64,000 nt of DNA from Pasteurella sp049941595 (GCA_049941595.1 JBNFNA010000002.1:205447-269446), one strand, 5' to 3'; shown: positions 1 through 9,444, numbered from the stretch's first letter. The notes: generated by a model not told the origin, from the letters alone. Numbers and translations: made by a program.

Positions 1-127
1 TAAATTGGATTACACCAGAATAAGCAATTACCAATCGAACCGATATACAATGCCTCTTTGCGTTGTATATTGTTATTCTGCACAATAGATAAATTTATCG
101 TAACCACTTATTAGAAGGAATCGAACG

Positions 128-1483
128 ATGACCAAACATTATGATTATATTGCTATCGGGGGCGGTAGCGGTGGTATAGCCTCAATTAACCGTGCGGCAA
201 GCTATGGCAAAAAATGTGCCATTATTGAAGCAAAACACCTAGGTGGTACTTGTGTTAACGTGGGATGTGTGCCGAAGAAAGTAATGTGGTACGGTGCGCA
301 AATCGCAGAAGCGATCAACCTTTATGCGCCAGATTATGGCTTCGACATCCAAGTAAATAAATTTGATTACGCAAAATTAGTTGAAAGCCGTCAAGCGTAT
401 ATCGGTCGTATTCATAATTCTTACAACAATGTATTAGCGAAAAATAATGTGGATGTTATTCAAGGTTTCGCTAAATTTGTTAATGCCAATACTGTTGAAG
501 TGAATGGCGAACACATTACTGCAGATCATATCTTGATCGCAACAGGTGGACGTCCAAGCCGTCCTGCGATTCCTGGTGCAGAATATGGTATTGATTCTGA
601 TGGCGTATTTACATTAACTGAATTGCCAAAACGCGTTGCCGTAGTGGGTGCTGGTTATATTGCCGTTGAGCTTGCTGGTGTAATGAATAGCTTTGGTGTT
701 GAAACGCATTTATTCGTTCGTCAACACGCACCCTTACGTACTTTTGATCCATTAATCGTAGATACATTATTAGAAGTGCTACAACAAGATGGTATTCAGT
801 TACACACTAAAGCAATCCCACAAGAAGTGATTAAAAATGCAGATGGTTCATTAACAATTAAATTGGAAGATGGCCGCACTCAAGAAGTGGATTGCTTGAT
901 TTGGGCAATTGGCCGTGAGCCGGCTACTGATGTTATCAATCTTGCTGCAACAGGTGTGAAAACGAATGAACGTGGTTTCATCAAAGTAGATAAATACCAA
1001 AACACTAACGTGAAAGGCATTTATGCAGTGGGTGATATCATTGAAGGCGGTATTGAATTAACGCCTGTGGCAGTTGCGGCAGGTCGTCGTCTTTCTGAAC
1101 GTTTATTTAACAATAAGCCAAACGAGCATTTAGACTACAACTTAGTGCCAACGGTGGTATTTAGCCATCCACCAATTGGTACGATCGGCTTAACTGAACC
1201 AAAAGCGATTGAGCAATATGGAGAAGAAAATGTGAAAGTGTATAAATCGTCTTTCACTCCGATGTACAGTGCGGTAACGCAACATCGTCAACCTTGCCGT
1301 ATGAAGCTCGTTTGTGTTGGTAAAGAAGAGAAAATCGTGGGTTTACACGGCATTGGTTTTGGTGTTGATGAAATGATCCAAGGCTTTGCAGTTGCAATCA
1401 AAATGGGTGCAACAAAAGCAGATTTTGATAACACTGTTGCAATCCACCCAACAGGTTCTGAAGAATTTGTAACAATGCGTTAA
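128..1483 (+). CDS. gor: Glutathione-disulfide reductase
   Basis: A 451-residue FAD/NADPH flavoprotein that reduces glutathione disulfide in the cytosol. Visible: the FAD-binding GGGSGG at residues 11-16, the redox disulfide GGTCVNVGC (Cys42/Cys47), a second nucleotide fold GAGYIAVE near residue 176 followed by the VRQHAPLR arginine pair that selects NADPH over NADH, and the C-terminal HPTGSEE with the catalytic His440/Glu445 pair. This distinguishes it from lipoamide dehydrogenase. The ATG is preceded by AGAAGGA. It is followed by its own terminator and faces tdk convergently. No gshA or gshB lies in the window, so the glutathione source is not shown here. Confidence 0.96.
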   Translation: MTKHYDYIAIGGGSGGIASINRAASYGKKCAIIEAKHLGGTCVNVGCVPKKVMWYGAQIAEAINLYAPDYGFDIQVNKFDYAKLVESRQAYIGRIHNSYNNVLAKNNVDVIQGFAKFVNANTVEVNGEHITADHILIATGGRPSRPAIPGAEYGIDSDGVFTLTELPKRVAVVGAGYIAVELAGVMNSFGVETHLFVRQHAPLRTFDPLIVDTLLEVLQQDGIQLHTKAIPQEVIKNADGSLTIKLEDGRTQEVDCLIWAIGREPATDVINLAATGVKTNERGFIKVDKYQNTNVKGIYAVGDIIEGGIELTPVAVAAGRRLSERLFNNKPNEHLDYNLVPTVVFSHPPIGTIGLTEPKAIEQYGEENVKVYKSSFTPMYSAVTQHRQPCRMKLVCVGKEEKIVGLHGIGFGVDEMIQGFAVAIKMGATKADFDNTVAIHPTGSEEFVTMR

Positions 1484-1496
1484 TCGTAACAACAAA

Positions 1497-1521
1497 AAAG
1501 GCGGTTTCAAGCACCGCCTTT
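1497..1521 (+). terminator. Terminator between gor and tdk
   Basis: Perfect 9-bp stem AAAGGCGGT / ACCGCCTTT with a 7-nt loop, flanked by A and T runs. It closes gor and could also act on the convergent tdk operon. Confidence 0.8.
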
Positions 1522-1545
1522 CTCATTAAAACTTTTCAGAAATTG

Positions 1546-1554
1546 ACCGCACTT
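1546..1554 (-). repeat. DNA uptake sequence (USS), single copy
   Basis: ACCGCACTT, the reverse complement of the Hin-type uptake core AAGTGCGGT, in the gor-tdk gap and followed by a T-rich stretch as in the extended USS consensus. This is one representative of many copies in the window. The core is recognised by the Pasteurellaceae natural-transformation machinery. Confidence 0.9.
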
Positions 1555-1574
1555 TTGTGCAGTCTAGCTTCAAC

Positions 1575-2153
1575 TTAAGGTGCAATTTTCTCTTTATAAT
1601 GTAAGCGACATACCGACATATAAGTGTCGTTACCCCCAATTTGAATTTGTGCACCATCTCGCACTACGTCACCATTCTCATTTAAACGTAAAACGAAGTT
1701 AGCTTTGCGCCCGCAATAACAAATCGTTTTGAGTTCTTCCAATTGATCTGCCCAAGCAAGCAAATATTTACTGCCTTCAAAAAGTTCCGCTTGGAAATCA
1801 GTGCGTAAACCATAACACAACACTGGAATATGTAATTTATCCACAACTTCGCTCAATTGATAAACCTGTTCTTTAGTGAGAAATTGTGCTTCATCAACTA
1901 AAATACAATGTAAGGTTTGCTGCTTAATATGTTCAGAAATGGCATCAAATAAGTTGGTTTCTTTATGGAAAAGATGGGCATCTTGACTAATCCCAATACG
2001 AGAGGTCACTTTTCCCACACCAAAGCGATTGTCGATGGCGGCAGTATAAACTAAGGTGTTCATATGACGTTCTTGATAGTTATAGGAAGATTGCAATAAG
2101 GTGGTCGACTTCCCTGCGTTCATTGTTGAATAATAAAAATAAAGTTTTGCCAT
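1575..2153 (-). CDS. tdk: Thymidine kinase (type II, TK1-like)
   Basis: 192 residues; phosphorylates thymidine to dTMP in the salvage pathway. The P-loop STMNAGKST is at residues 9-17, the LVDEAQF Walker-B/catalytic Glu follows in mid-protein, and a Cys-rich zinc lasso (CYCGRK, later CRLHYKE) is near the C-terminus. This set is typical of the tetrameric TK1 family rather than the herpes-type kinases. It is the last gene of a leftward cluster tsaD-membrane protein-tdk; the stop of the upstream gene is only about 1 nt away, implying co-transcription. Confidence 0.95.
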   Translation of the reverse strand: MAKLYFYYSTMNAGKSTTLLQSSYNYQERHMNTLVYTAAIDNRFGVGKVTSRIGISQDAHLFHKETNLFDAISEHIKQQTLHCILVDEAQFLTKEQVYQLSEVVDKLHIPVLCYGLRTDFQAELFEGSKYLLAWADQLEELKTICYCGRKANFVLRLNENGDVVRDGAQIQIGGNDTYMSVCRLHYKEKIAP

Positions 2154-2154
2154 A

Positions 2155-2391
2155 TTATTTCAGCACCCATTTCCAAAAATAATAAAAAATTACCCCCATC
2201 AATGGCGGTAATGCAGCTAACATTAAAATCCCAAATGTTGTACCACCACCAACTAAACCGCCTGCCAGAGTCAAATAGTCAATTAATTCCTCTGTGGGCA
2301 GCATAAAAATAAAAATGGCAATCGCAATTAACATTAATACGCAGCCAACGCCTGCTGCACGCATTGTTTTAATTTTTAGTTGGTCACTCAT
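2155..2391 (-). CDS. Small two-helix inner-membrane protein, function unknown
   Basis: 78 residues with two clear hydrophobic spans, roughly 14-31 (GVGCVLMLIAIAIFIFML) and 52-74. They are separated by a short polar/glycine-rich loop containing GGLVGGG. A short charged N-terminus (MSDQLKIK) suggests no cleaved signal. It sits tightly between tsaD and tdk on the same strand, so it is probably a real co-transcribed gene. I do not recognise the family and infer no function. Confidence 0.75.
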   Translation of the reverse strand: MSDQLKIKTMRAAGVGCVLMLIAIAIFIFMLPTEELIDYLTLAGGLVGGGTTFGILMLAALPPLMGVIFYYFWKWVLK

Positions 2392-2404
2392 TTGTTCTTC
2401 CTTT

Positions 2405-3442
2405 TTAATTCTGGCTAATCGCAGAAAGTTCTGTCATCGCCCAACGGGGTTTCACTTGAATAGAAAGTGATTGGCTCTCACCTTGTTTTAAACGTAAGAA
2501 ACCCGTATAGGCAATCATTGCACCATTATCGGTACAAAATTGCGGTTGAGGATAAAACACTTCCCCTTTTAATTGTTGCATTAACTGCGCAAGATCGTGG
2601 CGAAGTTGTTTATTTGCACTCACTCCACCTGCAATGACTAAACGTTTAAAGCCCGTTTCTTTTAATGCACGACGGCATTTAATTGCCAAGGTTTCCACCA
2701 CAGCCTGCTGGAAAGCATAAGCGATATCCGCTTTAGTTTGCTCGGTTAGCTCGCCTTCTTCTTTGATCGCTTGATTGATCGTATTAGCCGCAAAGGTTTT
2801 TAAACCTGAGAAGCTAAAATCTAATCCCGGACGATCCGTCATTGGTCGTGGGAACGTAAAACGATCAGGATCGCCTTTTTCAGCTAAACGTGAAAGTGCA
2901 GCGCCACCTGGGTAATCTAGCCCCAATAATTTGGCAGTTTTATCGAATGCCTCACCCGCCGCATCATCAATTGACTCACCTAATAATGCATATTGACCCA
3001 CCCCATCTACACGCACTAATTGAGTGTGTCCGCCAGAAACTAATAACGCAACAAAGGGAAATTCAGGCGGATTATCTTCAAGCATTGGCGCAAGTAAATG
3101 CCCTTCCATATGATGTACGCCGATCGCTGGCACATTCCAAGCATAAGCTAAGGATCTTGCGATCGTGGATCCCACTAATAATGCTCCTACAAGTCCTGGG
3201 CCTGATGTATAAGCGATCCCATCAATATCTTCTGGTTTTAAGTTCGCTTCTGCTAATGCTGCTTGGATCAAAGGTGCGGTTTTACGGATATGATCGCGCG
3301 ACGCTAATTCAGGCACAACACCGCCGTAATCAGCGTGCAATGCAATTTGGGTATAAAGTTGGTTAGCGACTAATCCTTTGTCCTCATCATAAATCGCTAC
3401 ACCTGTTTCATCACAAGATGTTTCAATGCCTAACACTCGCAT
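2405..3442 (-). CDS. tsaD: tRNA N6-adenosine threonylcarbamoyltransferase
   Basis: 345-residue ASKHA-fold metalloenzyme that, with TsaB/TsaE and the TsaC product, makes t6A37 in ANN-decoding tRNAs. Visible: N-terminal GIETSCDET, the metal-binding HMEGH at residues 111-115 (His111, His115), SGGHTQL, and FCTDNGAM near the C-terminus, which carries the third metal ligand Asp. Full family length. It diverges from rpsU across 216 bp, the arrangement also seen in other gammaproteobacteria. Essential in most bacteria. Confidence 0.97.
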   Translation of the reverse strand: MRVLGIETSCDETGVAIYDEDKGLVANQLYTQIALHADYGGVVPELASRDHIRKTAPLIQAALAEANLKPEDIDGIAYTSGPGLVGALLVGSTIARSLAYAWNVPAIGVHHMEGHLLAPMLEDNPPEFPFVALLVSGGHTQLVRVDGVGQYALLGESIDDAAGEAFDKTAKLLGLDYPGGAALSRLAEKGDPDRFTFPRPMTDRPGLDFSFSGLKTFAANTINQAIKEEGELTEQTKADIAYAFQQAVVETLAIKCRRALKETGFKRLVIAGGVSANKQLRHDLAQLMQQLKGEVFYPQPQFCTDNGAMIAYTGFLRLKQGESQSLSIQVKPRWAMTELSAISQN

Positions 3443-3543
3443 TTTGTATTCCTTTCAATTATCTTTGGCGCAAGATTTTACCTTGTTTAATACGCTTTAA
3501 CCAGTTTGACACATCATTTTTGCACAAAAGATCAAACTTCCCT

Positions 3544-3572
3544 TTGCTTTTAAGTGAAAAGTAGATTAAAAT
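3544..3572 (+). promoter_or_regulatory. Predicted sigma-70 promoter of rpsU-dnaG-rpoD
   Basis: TTGCTT, a 17-bp spacer, then TAAAAT. The predicted start near 3579 gives an rpsU leader of about 80 nt. This is a sequence match only. Confidence 0.45.
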
Positions 3573-3592
3573 TGCGACCTTTATTGAATAAG

Positions 3593-3609
3593 CCGTTTAT
3601 TCCAAACGG
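3593..3609 (+). promoter_or_regulatory. Leader hairpin upstream of rpsU
   Basis: CCGTTT-ATTCC-AAACGG, a 6-bp stem 50 nt before the rpsU start. It has no T-run, so it is not a terminator. It could be an S21 autoregulatory element or a stability hairpin. Function is inferred only from position. Confidence 0.35.
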
Positions 3610-3658
3610 TAAGATAAATTAGCAATTGCAAAATTAATTCCATTGAGGTGATTGGCTT

Positions 3659-3874
3659 ATGCCTGTAATTAAAGTACGTGAAAACGAATCATTTGACGTT
3701 GCATTACGTCGTTTTAAACGCTCTTGCGAAAAAGCTGGTATCTTAGCAGAAGTTCGCAGCCGTGAGTTCTACGAGAAACCAACAACTATCCGTAAACGCG
3801 AAAACGCAACTCGTGCTAAACGTCACGCTAAACGTGTAGCTCGTGAGAATGCACGTAACACACGTTTATACTAA
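3659..3874 (+). CDS. rpsU: 30S ribosomal protein S21
   Basis: 71-residue very basic small-subunit protein, near-identical in layout to enteric S21: [10 protein letters not shown] at the start, then Arg/Lys-rich helices. It helps 30S bind mRNA during initiation. The strong GAGGTG ribosome site is 8 nt from the ATG. First gene of the classical macromolecular synthesis operon, followed by dnaG and rpoD. Confidence 0.98.
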
Positions 3875-3906
3875 TACTAAATAAAGTATTTTTAACTCGA
3901 GTTATA

Positions 3907-3940
3907 CAAAACCGTGAAACCAATAGGTATCACGGTTTTG
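3907..3940 (+). terminator. Terminator/attenuator between rpsU and dnaG
   Basis: Ten-bp stem CAAAACCGTG / CACGGTTTTG with a 14-nt loop, then TTTCATT. The same position holds terminator T1 in the E. coli operon, where it keeps primase levels far below S21. The weak T-tract suggests partial read-through. Confidence 0.75.
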
Positions 3941-3991
3941 TTTCATTCAATCAGCTCCATTTTTTAATCTCAAACTAAGGGCATATACTTG

Positions 3992-5740
3992 ATGAAAGGC
4001 TCAATTCCACGCACATTTATTGATGATCTGTTAGCCAAGACAGATATTGTGGAGCTTGTCAATTCAAGAGTAAAGCTCAAAAAAGCCGGGAGAGATTATC
4101 AAGCTTGCTGCCCTTTTCATCACGAAAAAACCCCTTCGTTCACTGTTAGTCAAAAAAAACAGTTTTATCATTGCTTCGGCTGTGGCGCACACGGTAATGC
4201 GATTTCGTTCTTAATGGAATACGATAAATTAGAGTTTATCGAAGCCATAGAAGAGCTTGCTGGTATGCTCGGTTTAGAAATTCCGCGTGAAAATAAACCG
4301 TACTTTAATGGTAAGCAAATCAATTACCAAACTAAGCGTAACTTGTATGAACTAATGCAAGACATTGCACAGTTCTATCAACAACAGTTGGCGCAACATA
4401 TCCCAGCACAAAGCTATTTACAACAACGTGGGCTTTCAGCCGAAATCATCTCGCGTTTCCAAATTGGTTTTGTGCCGAATAGTTTTGATGCGGTGTTACA
4501 ACACTTTGGTAAAACAAAAGAAGATCAACAAAAATTGTTCGATCTCGGTATGCTATCACGTAACGAACAGGGGAAAATCTACGATCGTTTTCGTCATCGT
4601 ATTATGTTCCCAATTCGTGATCGTCGTGGACGCACAATTGCATTTGGTGGACGCGTATTAGGTGATGAAAAACCGAAATATTTAAACTCTCCAGAAACCG
4701 CAACTTATCACAAAGGGAACGAACTTTACGGTTTGTACGAAGCCTTACAGGCCAATGAAACACCTGAAATGTTACTGGTGGTTGAAGGTTATATGGACGT
4801 AGTGGCGTTAGCTCAATTTGGCGTTGATTATGCAGTTGCCTCTCTGGGTACTGCAACAACAGCAGAACAAATCCAGCTACTCTTTCGCTCAACAGAGCAA
4901 GCGATTTGTTGCTATGATGGTGACCGTGCGGGACGTGAAGCCGCTTGGCGCGCATTTGAAAATGCCTTGCCTTACTTAGAAGACGGAAGACAACTGAAAT
5001 TTATTTTCCTCCCCGATGGCGAAGATCCTGATTCATTTATTCGCCAATATGGAAAAGCAAGTTTTGAAGAATATATTCAAAAAGCGCAATCGCTAAGTGA
5101 ATTTTTATTCTCAAGCCTTGCGCCACAAGTGGATTTTTCCACCAAAGAAGGCAAAACAAAATTAGCCGCACTTGCCGTCCCGTTAATTAAAAAGATCCCT
5201 GGCGATATGTTACGCCTTTCTTTGCGTAATACATTGGCACAAAAATTGGGTATTTTGGATCAAGCACAACTAGAAAACTTGATCCCAACTTACTCGGAAA
5301 TAAAAAGTTCTCCACAACCACAAACGGTGAAAAGAACGCCAATGCGTGTACTCATCGCATTGTTATTACAAAATCCAGAACTCGCACAACTTGTACCAAA
5401 CCTTTCACCATTGCGTGCCTTAAATGAGTCTGGATTAGATTTATTCGAAAAATTGACCGCACTTTGCCAAGAAAAAATAGGGATTACTACAGGACAAATA
5501 CTGGAATACTGGCGAGATAGCGAATATAGCAAAGCTCTTGAAATTTTAGCAATGTGGGATCATTTAGTCGAAGAAGAGCAAATTGAAGAAACTTTTAAAG
5601 CAACCCTACGCCATTTTTACTTTCAATTGGTAGAACGTGAAATTGATTCACTTATCGCTAAAGATCGTGCCGAAGGGTTAAGCGTCAGTGAACGGCAAAA
5701 GCTCACTCAATTATTACTGAAAAAACAACAAAAGGCATAG
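3992..5740 (+). CDS. dnaG: DNA primase
   Basis: 582-residue primase that makes RNA primers at replication forks with DnaB. The zinc ribbon Cys40, His43, Cys61, Cys64 matches E. coli numbering. The TOPRIM catalytic core has EGYMDVVAL and later CYDGDRAGR metal-binding residues, and the C-terminal helicase-binding domain is poorly conserved. I chose ATG 3992 (MKGSIPR) over an in-frame TTG three bases earlier, because it fits the family N-terminus and lies 10 nt after AAGGG. It sits between the rpsU attenuator and rpoD. An uptake sequence is embedded near 5455. Confidence 0.97.
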   Translation: MKGSIPRTFIDDLLAKTDIVELVNSRVKLKKAGRDYQACCPFHHEKTPSFTVSQKKQFYHCFGCGAHGNAISFLMEYDKLEFIEAIEELAGMLGLEIPRENKPYFNGKQINYQTKRNLYELMQDIAQFYQQQLAQHIPAQSYLQQRGLSAEIISRFQIGFVPNSFDAVLQHFGKTKEDQQKLFDLGMLSRNEQGKIYDRFRHRIMFPIRDRRGRTIAFGGRVLGDEKPKYLNSPETATYHKGNELYGLYEALQANETPEMLLVVEGYMDVVALAQFGVDYAVASLGTATTAEQIQLLFRSTEQAICCYDGDRAGREAAWRAFENALPYLEDGRQLKFIFLPDGEDPDSFIRQYGKASFEEYIQKAQSLSEFLFSSLAPQVDFSTKEGKTKLAALAVPLIKKIPGDMLRLSLRNTLAQKLGILDQAQLENLIPTYSEIKSSPQPQTVKRTPMRVLIALLLQNPELAQLVPNLSPLRALNESGLDLFEKLTALCQEKIGITTGQILEYWRDSEYSKALEILAMWDHLVEEEQIEETFKATLRHFYFQLVEREIDSLIAKDRAEGLSVSERQKLTQLLLKKQQKA

Positions 5741-5815
5741 TTAATCTACGATAACAATGATAAAATCAATCGTATTTTATCTTCATAACTACTCAATCAA
5801 GGCGGATATTACATT

Positions 5816-7687
5816 ATGGATCAAAATCCACAATCTCAATTGAAATTGTTAATCGCACAAGGCAAGGAACAGGGCTATCTTACGTATGCGGAGGTGAACG
5901 ATCACCTTCCAGAAGAACTCGTAGACGCTGAACAAATTGAAGATATTATTCAGATGATCAACGATATGGGTATTCAAGTGCTTGAAACTGCCCCTGATGC
6001 TGATGATCTGATGTTAAGTGAAACGATCACTGACGAAGATGCCGTTGAGGAAGCGACCCAAGTATTATCAAGCGTTGAATCTGAAATTGGACGTACCACA
6101 GACCCAGTACGTATGTATATGCGTGAAATGGGAAGCGTGGAACTTCTTACTCGTGAAGGCGAAATTGACATCGCAAAACGTATCGAAGAAGGTATCAACG
6201 AAGTGCAAAGTGCGGTTGCTTTTTACCCAGAAGGACTGAACTACTTACTCGAGCAATATAACTTAGTTGAAGAAGGTGGCGTTCGCTTAGCTGACCTTAT
6301 CACTGGCTTTGTTGACCCGAATGCAGTGACTGAAGGGGAAGTTGCTGAAATTGACGAATCTTTCGATGAAGATGAAGATACTGACACCGTTGTAGGTGCC
6401 AAATTAGACGATACTGAAGAGGAAGAAGAGGAAAGCGAAGAAGAAAGCACATCTGATGACAGCGATTCAGATAACTCGATCGATCCTGAAGTAGCACACG
6501 CAAAATTCCTTGAATTAAAAAACCAGTATGTCAAAACATTAGAAACAATCGAAAAGCACGGCAGAACTAGCAAAAAATCAAAAGATCAAATTCAAGCATT
6601 AGCGGATATTTTCACGCAATTCCGTTTAGTGCCAAAACAATTTGATACGCTCGTAAACTTAATGAGCGGAATGATGAAATCTGTTCGTCTACAAGAGCGT
6701 AACATTCAAAAAATCGTGGTAGATAAAGCAAAAATGCCAAAAGAGCAATTCCAAAAAGTCTTTATCGGTCACGAAAATCAAGATGCTTGGCTTGTAAAAG
6801 CCCTTGCTGCCGGCAAAACTTGGTCTGAAAAATTAGCAAGACACGAAGCTGAAATTCGTGCTTCTATTGACAATATTCTTGAAATTGAACGCCAAACAAA
6901 CTTAACTGTACAACAAATCCGTGAAGTCTGTGAACGTATTTCTGCCGGTGAATTGAAAGCTCGCCGTGCGAAAAAAGAAATGGTGGAAGCTAACTTACGT
7001 CTTGTAATTTCTATTGCGAAAAAATACACCAACCGAGGTTTACAATTCTTAGACTTAATCCAAGAAGGTAACATCGGCTTGATGAAAGCGGTAGATAAGT
7101 TTGAATACCGTCGTGGTTACAAATTCTCAACTTACGCAACTTGGTGGATTCGTCAAGCAATTACACGTTCAATTGCAGACCAAGCAAGAACAATCCGTAT
7201 CCCAGTGCATATGATCGAAACGATTAATAAATTAAATCGTATTTCTCGTCAAATGTTACAAGAAATGGGACGTGAAGCTTCACCTGAAGAATTGGCAGAA
7301 CGTATGGGAATGCCTGAGGATAAAATCCGTAAAGTGCTTAAAATCGCAAAAGAGCCAATTTCTATGGAAACTCCAATCGGTGACGACGATGATTCACATT
7401 TAGGTGACTTTATCGAAGACTCAACACTTGAGCTTCCATTAGACTCTGCAACAGCACAAAGCTTAAAAGCCGCGACACACGAAGTATTAGAAGGCCTAAC
7501 ACCGCGTGAAGCAAAAGTATTACGTATGCGTTTTGGTATCGATATGAATACTGACCACACCTTAGAAGAAGTTGGTAAACAATTCGATGTCACACGTGAA
7601 CGTATTCGTCAGATCGAAGCGAAGGCATTACGTAAATTACGCCACCCAAGCCGCTCTGAAACGCTCCGTAGTTTCTTAGACGAATAA
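5816..7687 (+). CDS. rpoD: RNA polymerase primary sigma factor (sigma-70)
   Basis: 623-residue housekeeping sigma. It has an N-terminal region 1.1 and a non-conserved region with a very acidic tract around residues 180-222 (runs of Asp, Glu and Ser). Regions 2.1-2.4 follow, including TYATWWIRQAI, which melts and reads the -10 element, and the C-terminal region 4.2 helix-turn-helix VTRERIRQIEAKALRKL contacts the -35. AAGGCGG precedes the ATG. Last gene of the operon, closed by a strong terminator. Confidence 0.98.
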   Translation: MDQNPQSQLKLLIAQGKEQGYLTYAEVNDHLPEELVDAEQIEDIIQMINDMGIQVLETAPDADDLMLSETITDEDAVEEATQVLSSVESEIGRTTDPVRMYMREMGSVELLTREGEIDIAKRIEEGINEVQSAVAFYPEGLNYLLEQYNLVEEGGVRLADLITGFVDPNAVTEGEVAEIDESFDEDEDTDTVVGAKLDDTEEEEEESEEESTSDDSDSDNSIDPEVAHAKFLELKNQYVKTLETIEKHGRTSKKSKDQIQALADIFTQFRLVPKQFDTLVNLMSGMMKSVRLQERNIQKIVVDKAKMPKEQFQKVFIGHENQDAWLVKALAAGKTWSEKLARHEAEIRASIDNILEIERQTNLTVQQIREVCERISAGELKARRAKKEMVEANLRLVISIAKKYTNRGLQFLDLIQEGNIGLMKAVDKFEYRRGYKFSTYATWWIRQAITRSIADQARTIRIPVHMIETINKLNRISRQMLQEMGREASPEELAERMGMPEDKIRKVLKIAKEPISMETPIGDDDDSHLGDFIEDSTLELPLDSATAQSLKAATHEVLEGLTPREAKVLRMRFGIDMNTDHTLEEVGKQFDVTRERIRQIEAKALRKLRHPSRSETLRSFLDE

Positions 7688-7713
7688 AGCAAACAAAGGC
7701 ATAAATGAAAAAA

Positions 7714-7735
7714 GACCGTTAAATTATTAACGGTC
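7714..7735 (+). terminator. Terminator of the rpsU-dnaG-rpoD operon
   Basis: Nine-bp stem GACCGTTAA / TTAACGGTC with a 4-nt loop, followed by CTTTTGTTT. Confidence 0.85.
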
Positions 7736-7829
7736 CTTTTGTTTAAATTTACAACAGATAAAATGCTTCACCTAGACTTTATACCAATATTTCTCTATAA
7801 TCGTCGAGTTTAAAAAAACATCCCTGATC

Positions 7830-7906
7830 GCCCCCATAGCTCAGTCGGTCAGAGCAGTCGACTCATAATCGATTGGTCACAGGTTCAAGTCCTGTTGGGG
7901 GCACCA
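7830..7906 (+). tRNA. tRNA with CAT anticodon, probably tRNA-Ile2 (lysidine type)
   Basis: Complete 77-nt cloverleaf with encoded CCA: acceptor GCCCCCA/TGGGGGC, D stem GCTC/GAGC, anticodon stem GTCGA/TCGAT around CTCATAA, T stem ACAGG/CCTGT. Anticodon CAT could mean Met. The anticodon arm plus variable loop (CTCATAA, then TGGTC) and the TTCAAGT T-loop match the enterobacterial ileX pattern better than elongator Met, so I favour Ile2, which TilS converts to read AUA. Its 3' part is the insertion site of the following mobile element. Confidence 0.85.
7884..7899 (+). repeat. attL core repeat inside the tRNA
   Basis: TTCAAGTCCTGTTGGG, covering the tRNA T-loop, the 3' T-stem strand and the first part of the 3' acceptor strand. 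An identical 16-mer is at 22858-22873. Confidence 0.9.
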
Positions 7907-8029
7907 AAAAACCTTTCATACCTCATCAAAACTAAACGAAAAACCCTTTAAACACTAGATACAAAGCCACTTTTCCTATATTCTGCTATTCGTAACTAAA
8001 CGCTTTAAAACGCATCTAATCAGATATTT

Positions 8030-8102
8030 TAGTAACCATTATAGTAACCACGTGATAACATCTAATTTTCATGGTTACATAAAATGATATGGATGGTTAC
8101 TA
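8030..8102. promoter_or_regulatory. Integrase arm-type sites, left end
   Basis: TAGTAACCA at 8030-8038 and TAGTAACCAC at 8042-8051 are tandem with 12-bp periodicity. Inverted copies follow: TGGTTAC at 8072-8078 and TGGTTACTA at 8094-8102. The last ends 3 bp before the int start, so bound integrase could repress its own gene. The same tandem pair occurs at the right end. Confidence 0.7.
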
Positions 8103-8105
8103 AAT

Positions 8106-9305
8106 ATGCCTAAAATCACTAGACCTTTAACAAATACAGAAGTAGAAAAAGCTAAACCTCAAGCCAAAGAATACACACTTACAGATGGATATGGATTGTT
8201 TTTACTTATTCTACCTAGTGGTATTAAATCATGGCGTTTTAATTATGCCCGTCCTATCACTCAAAAACGCACTAAAATTTCTTTAGGAATTTATCCAGCG
8301 GTATCTTTAGCCCAAGCTCGTGCTAAACGAGAAGAATATAGAGCACTACTCGCACAAGGAATAGATCCACAGGAACACAAAGAACAAGAACAAAAGGCAG
8401 CAATAACCAAAATAGAAAATAGTCTACTGTTTATTGCTGAACGCTGGAAAGCCAAGAAAGCCCAAGAAGTAGAGGCATTAACGCTAAAGAAAAATTGGCG
8501 ACGTATGGAAGCGTATTTATTCCCTGTCATTGGAAATATGCCAGTCAATGAAATTGTGCCTAAGATAGCTATTGAATCGTTAGAACCACTTTATAATCAA
8601 GGTAAAGGAGATACATTAAGACGAGTAATTAGGTTACTCAATGAAGTACTAAACTTTGCCGTAAACTACGGGCTAATTCCTTTTAATCCGTGCTTACAAA
8701 TTAATGAGGTATTTAGTTTTGGGAAATCAAACAACAATCCCGCAATCAGCCCTAAAGAGTTACCAGAATTAATCAAAACGGTAATGTATTCCAGCGTGGC
8801 TATTCAAACAAAACTATTATTCCAATTCCAATTATTAACCATGGTACGACCATCTGAGGCAAGTAATGCAACTTGGTCTGAGATTGATTTAGAAAAAGCA
8901 TTGTGGACAATCCCAGCTAAAAGAATGAAGAAAAGAAATCCTTTTGTGATTCCTCTTTCCTCTCAAGCAATCGCTATTTTGGACAAAATGAAAAGCATTG
9001 CTCCAAAAGGTGAATACGTTTTCCAAAGTTGGATTAAGTCTAACCAACCAATGAGTAGCCAAACAATTAATAAAATGCTTAGCGATTTAGGTTATAAGGA
9101 TAAGCAAACCGCGCACGGATTAAGAACTATTGGGCGAACGTATTTAGCTGAGCAACGTATTGATTATGAAGTGGCTGAAATGTGTATTTCTCACAAGACG
9201 GGTACGCAAACAGGAAAGATTTACGATAGGGCTGATTTTCTTGAACAACGTAAACCAGTAATGCAACTTTGGGGCGACTATGTAGAAAAATGTTCTCCTA
9301 AATAA
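8106..9305 (+). CDS. int: Tyrosine integrase, P4-like family
   Basis: 399-residue site-specific recombinase. The N-terminal DUF4102-type arm-binding domain (residues about 5-95) contains LTDGYGLFL and WRFNYARP. A SAM-like core-binding domain (105-200) follows, then the catalytic domain with Arg248 (in MVRPSE), His337-xx-Arg340 (AHGLRTIGR), His363 and nucleophile Tyr373 (KIYDRAD). All catalytic residues are present, so the enzyme looks active. It lies directly beside the tRNA attachment site and is transcribed away from it, the usual arrangement for tRNA-targeted islands. The ribosome site is weak. Confidence 0.95.
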   Translation: MPKITRPLTNTEVEKAKPQAKEYTLTDGYGLFLLILPSGIKSWRFNYARPITQKRTKISLGIYPAVSLAQARAKREEYRALLAQGIDPQEHKEQEQKAAITKIENSLLFIAERWKAKKAQEVEALTLKKNWRRMEAYLFPVIGNMPVNEIVPKIAIESLEPLYNQGKGDTLRRVIRLLNEVLNFAVNYGLIPFNPCLQINEVFSFGKSNNNPAISPKELPELIKTVMYSSVAIQTKLLFQFQLLTMVRPSEASNATWSEIDLEKALWTIPAKRMKKRNPFVIPLSSQAIAILDKMKSIAPKGEYVFQSWIKSNQPMSSQTINKMLSDLGYKDKQTAHGLRTIGRTYLAEQRIDYEVAEMCISHKTGTQTGKIYDRADFLEQRKPVMQLWGDYVEKCSPK

Positions 9306-9444
9306 CAAATAAAGTGTGCTGTGCGTAAAAATTTATAAAAATAGTCTTCACCTCGTCACAGTCATCATTTTTATTTATAAATCAATTAATTATGGCGTGA
9401 ACACTTATTTTAACTATTCACAACAAGTGATCACATAAACAAGA

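Noticed and set aside
2890..3366. A 158-codon frame opposite tsaD
   Set aside because: Antisense shadow of a well-conserved gene, with no ribosome site or family pattern.
7830..7906. CAT tRNA as elongator tRNA-Met
   Set aside because: Possible, but the anticodon arm, variable loop and T-loop follow the ileX pattern better. Modified-base data would decide.
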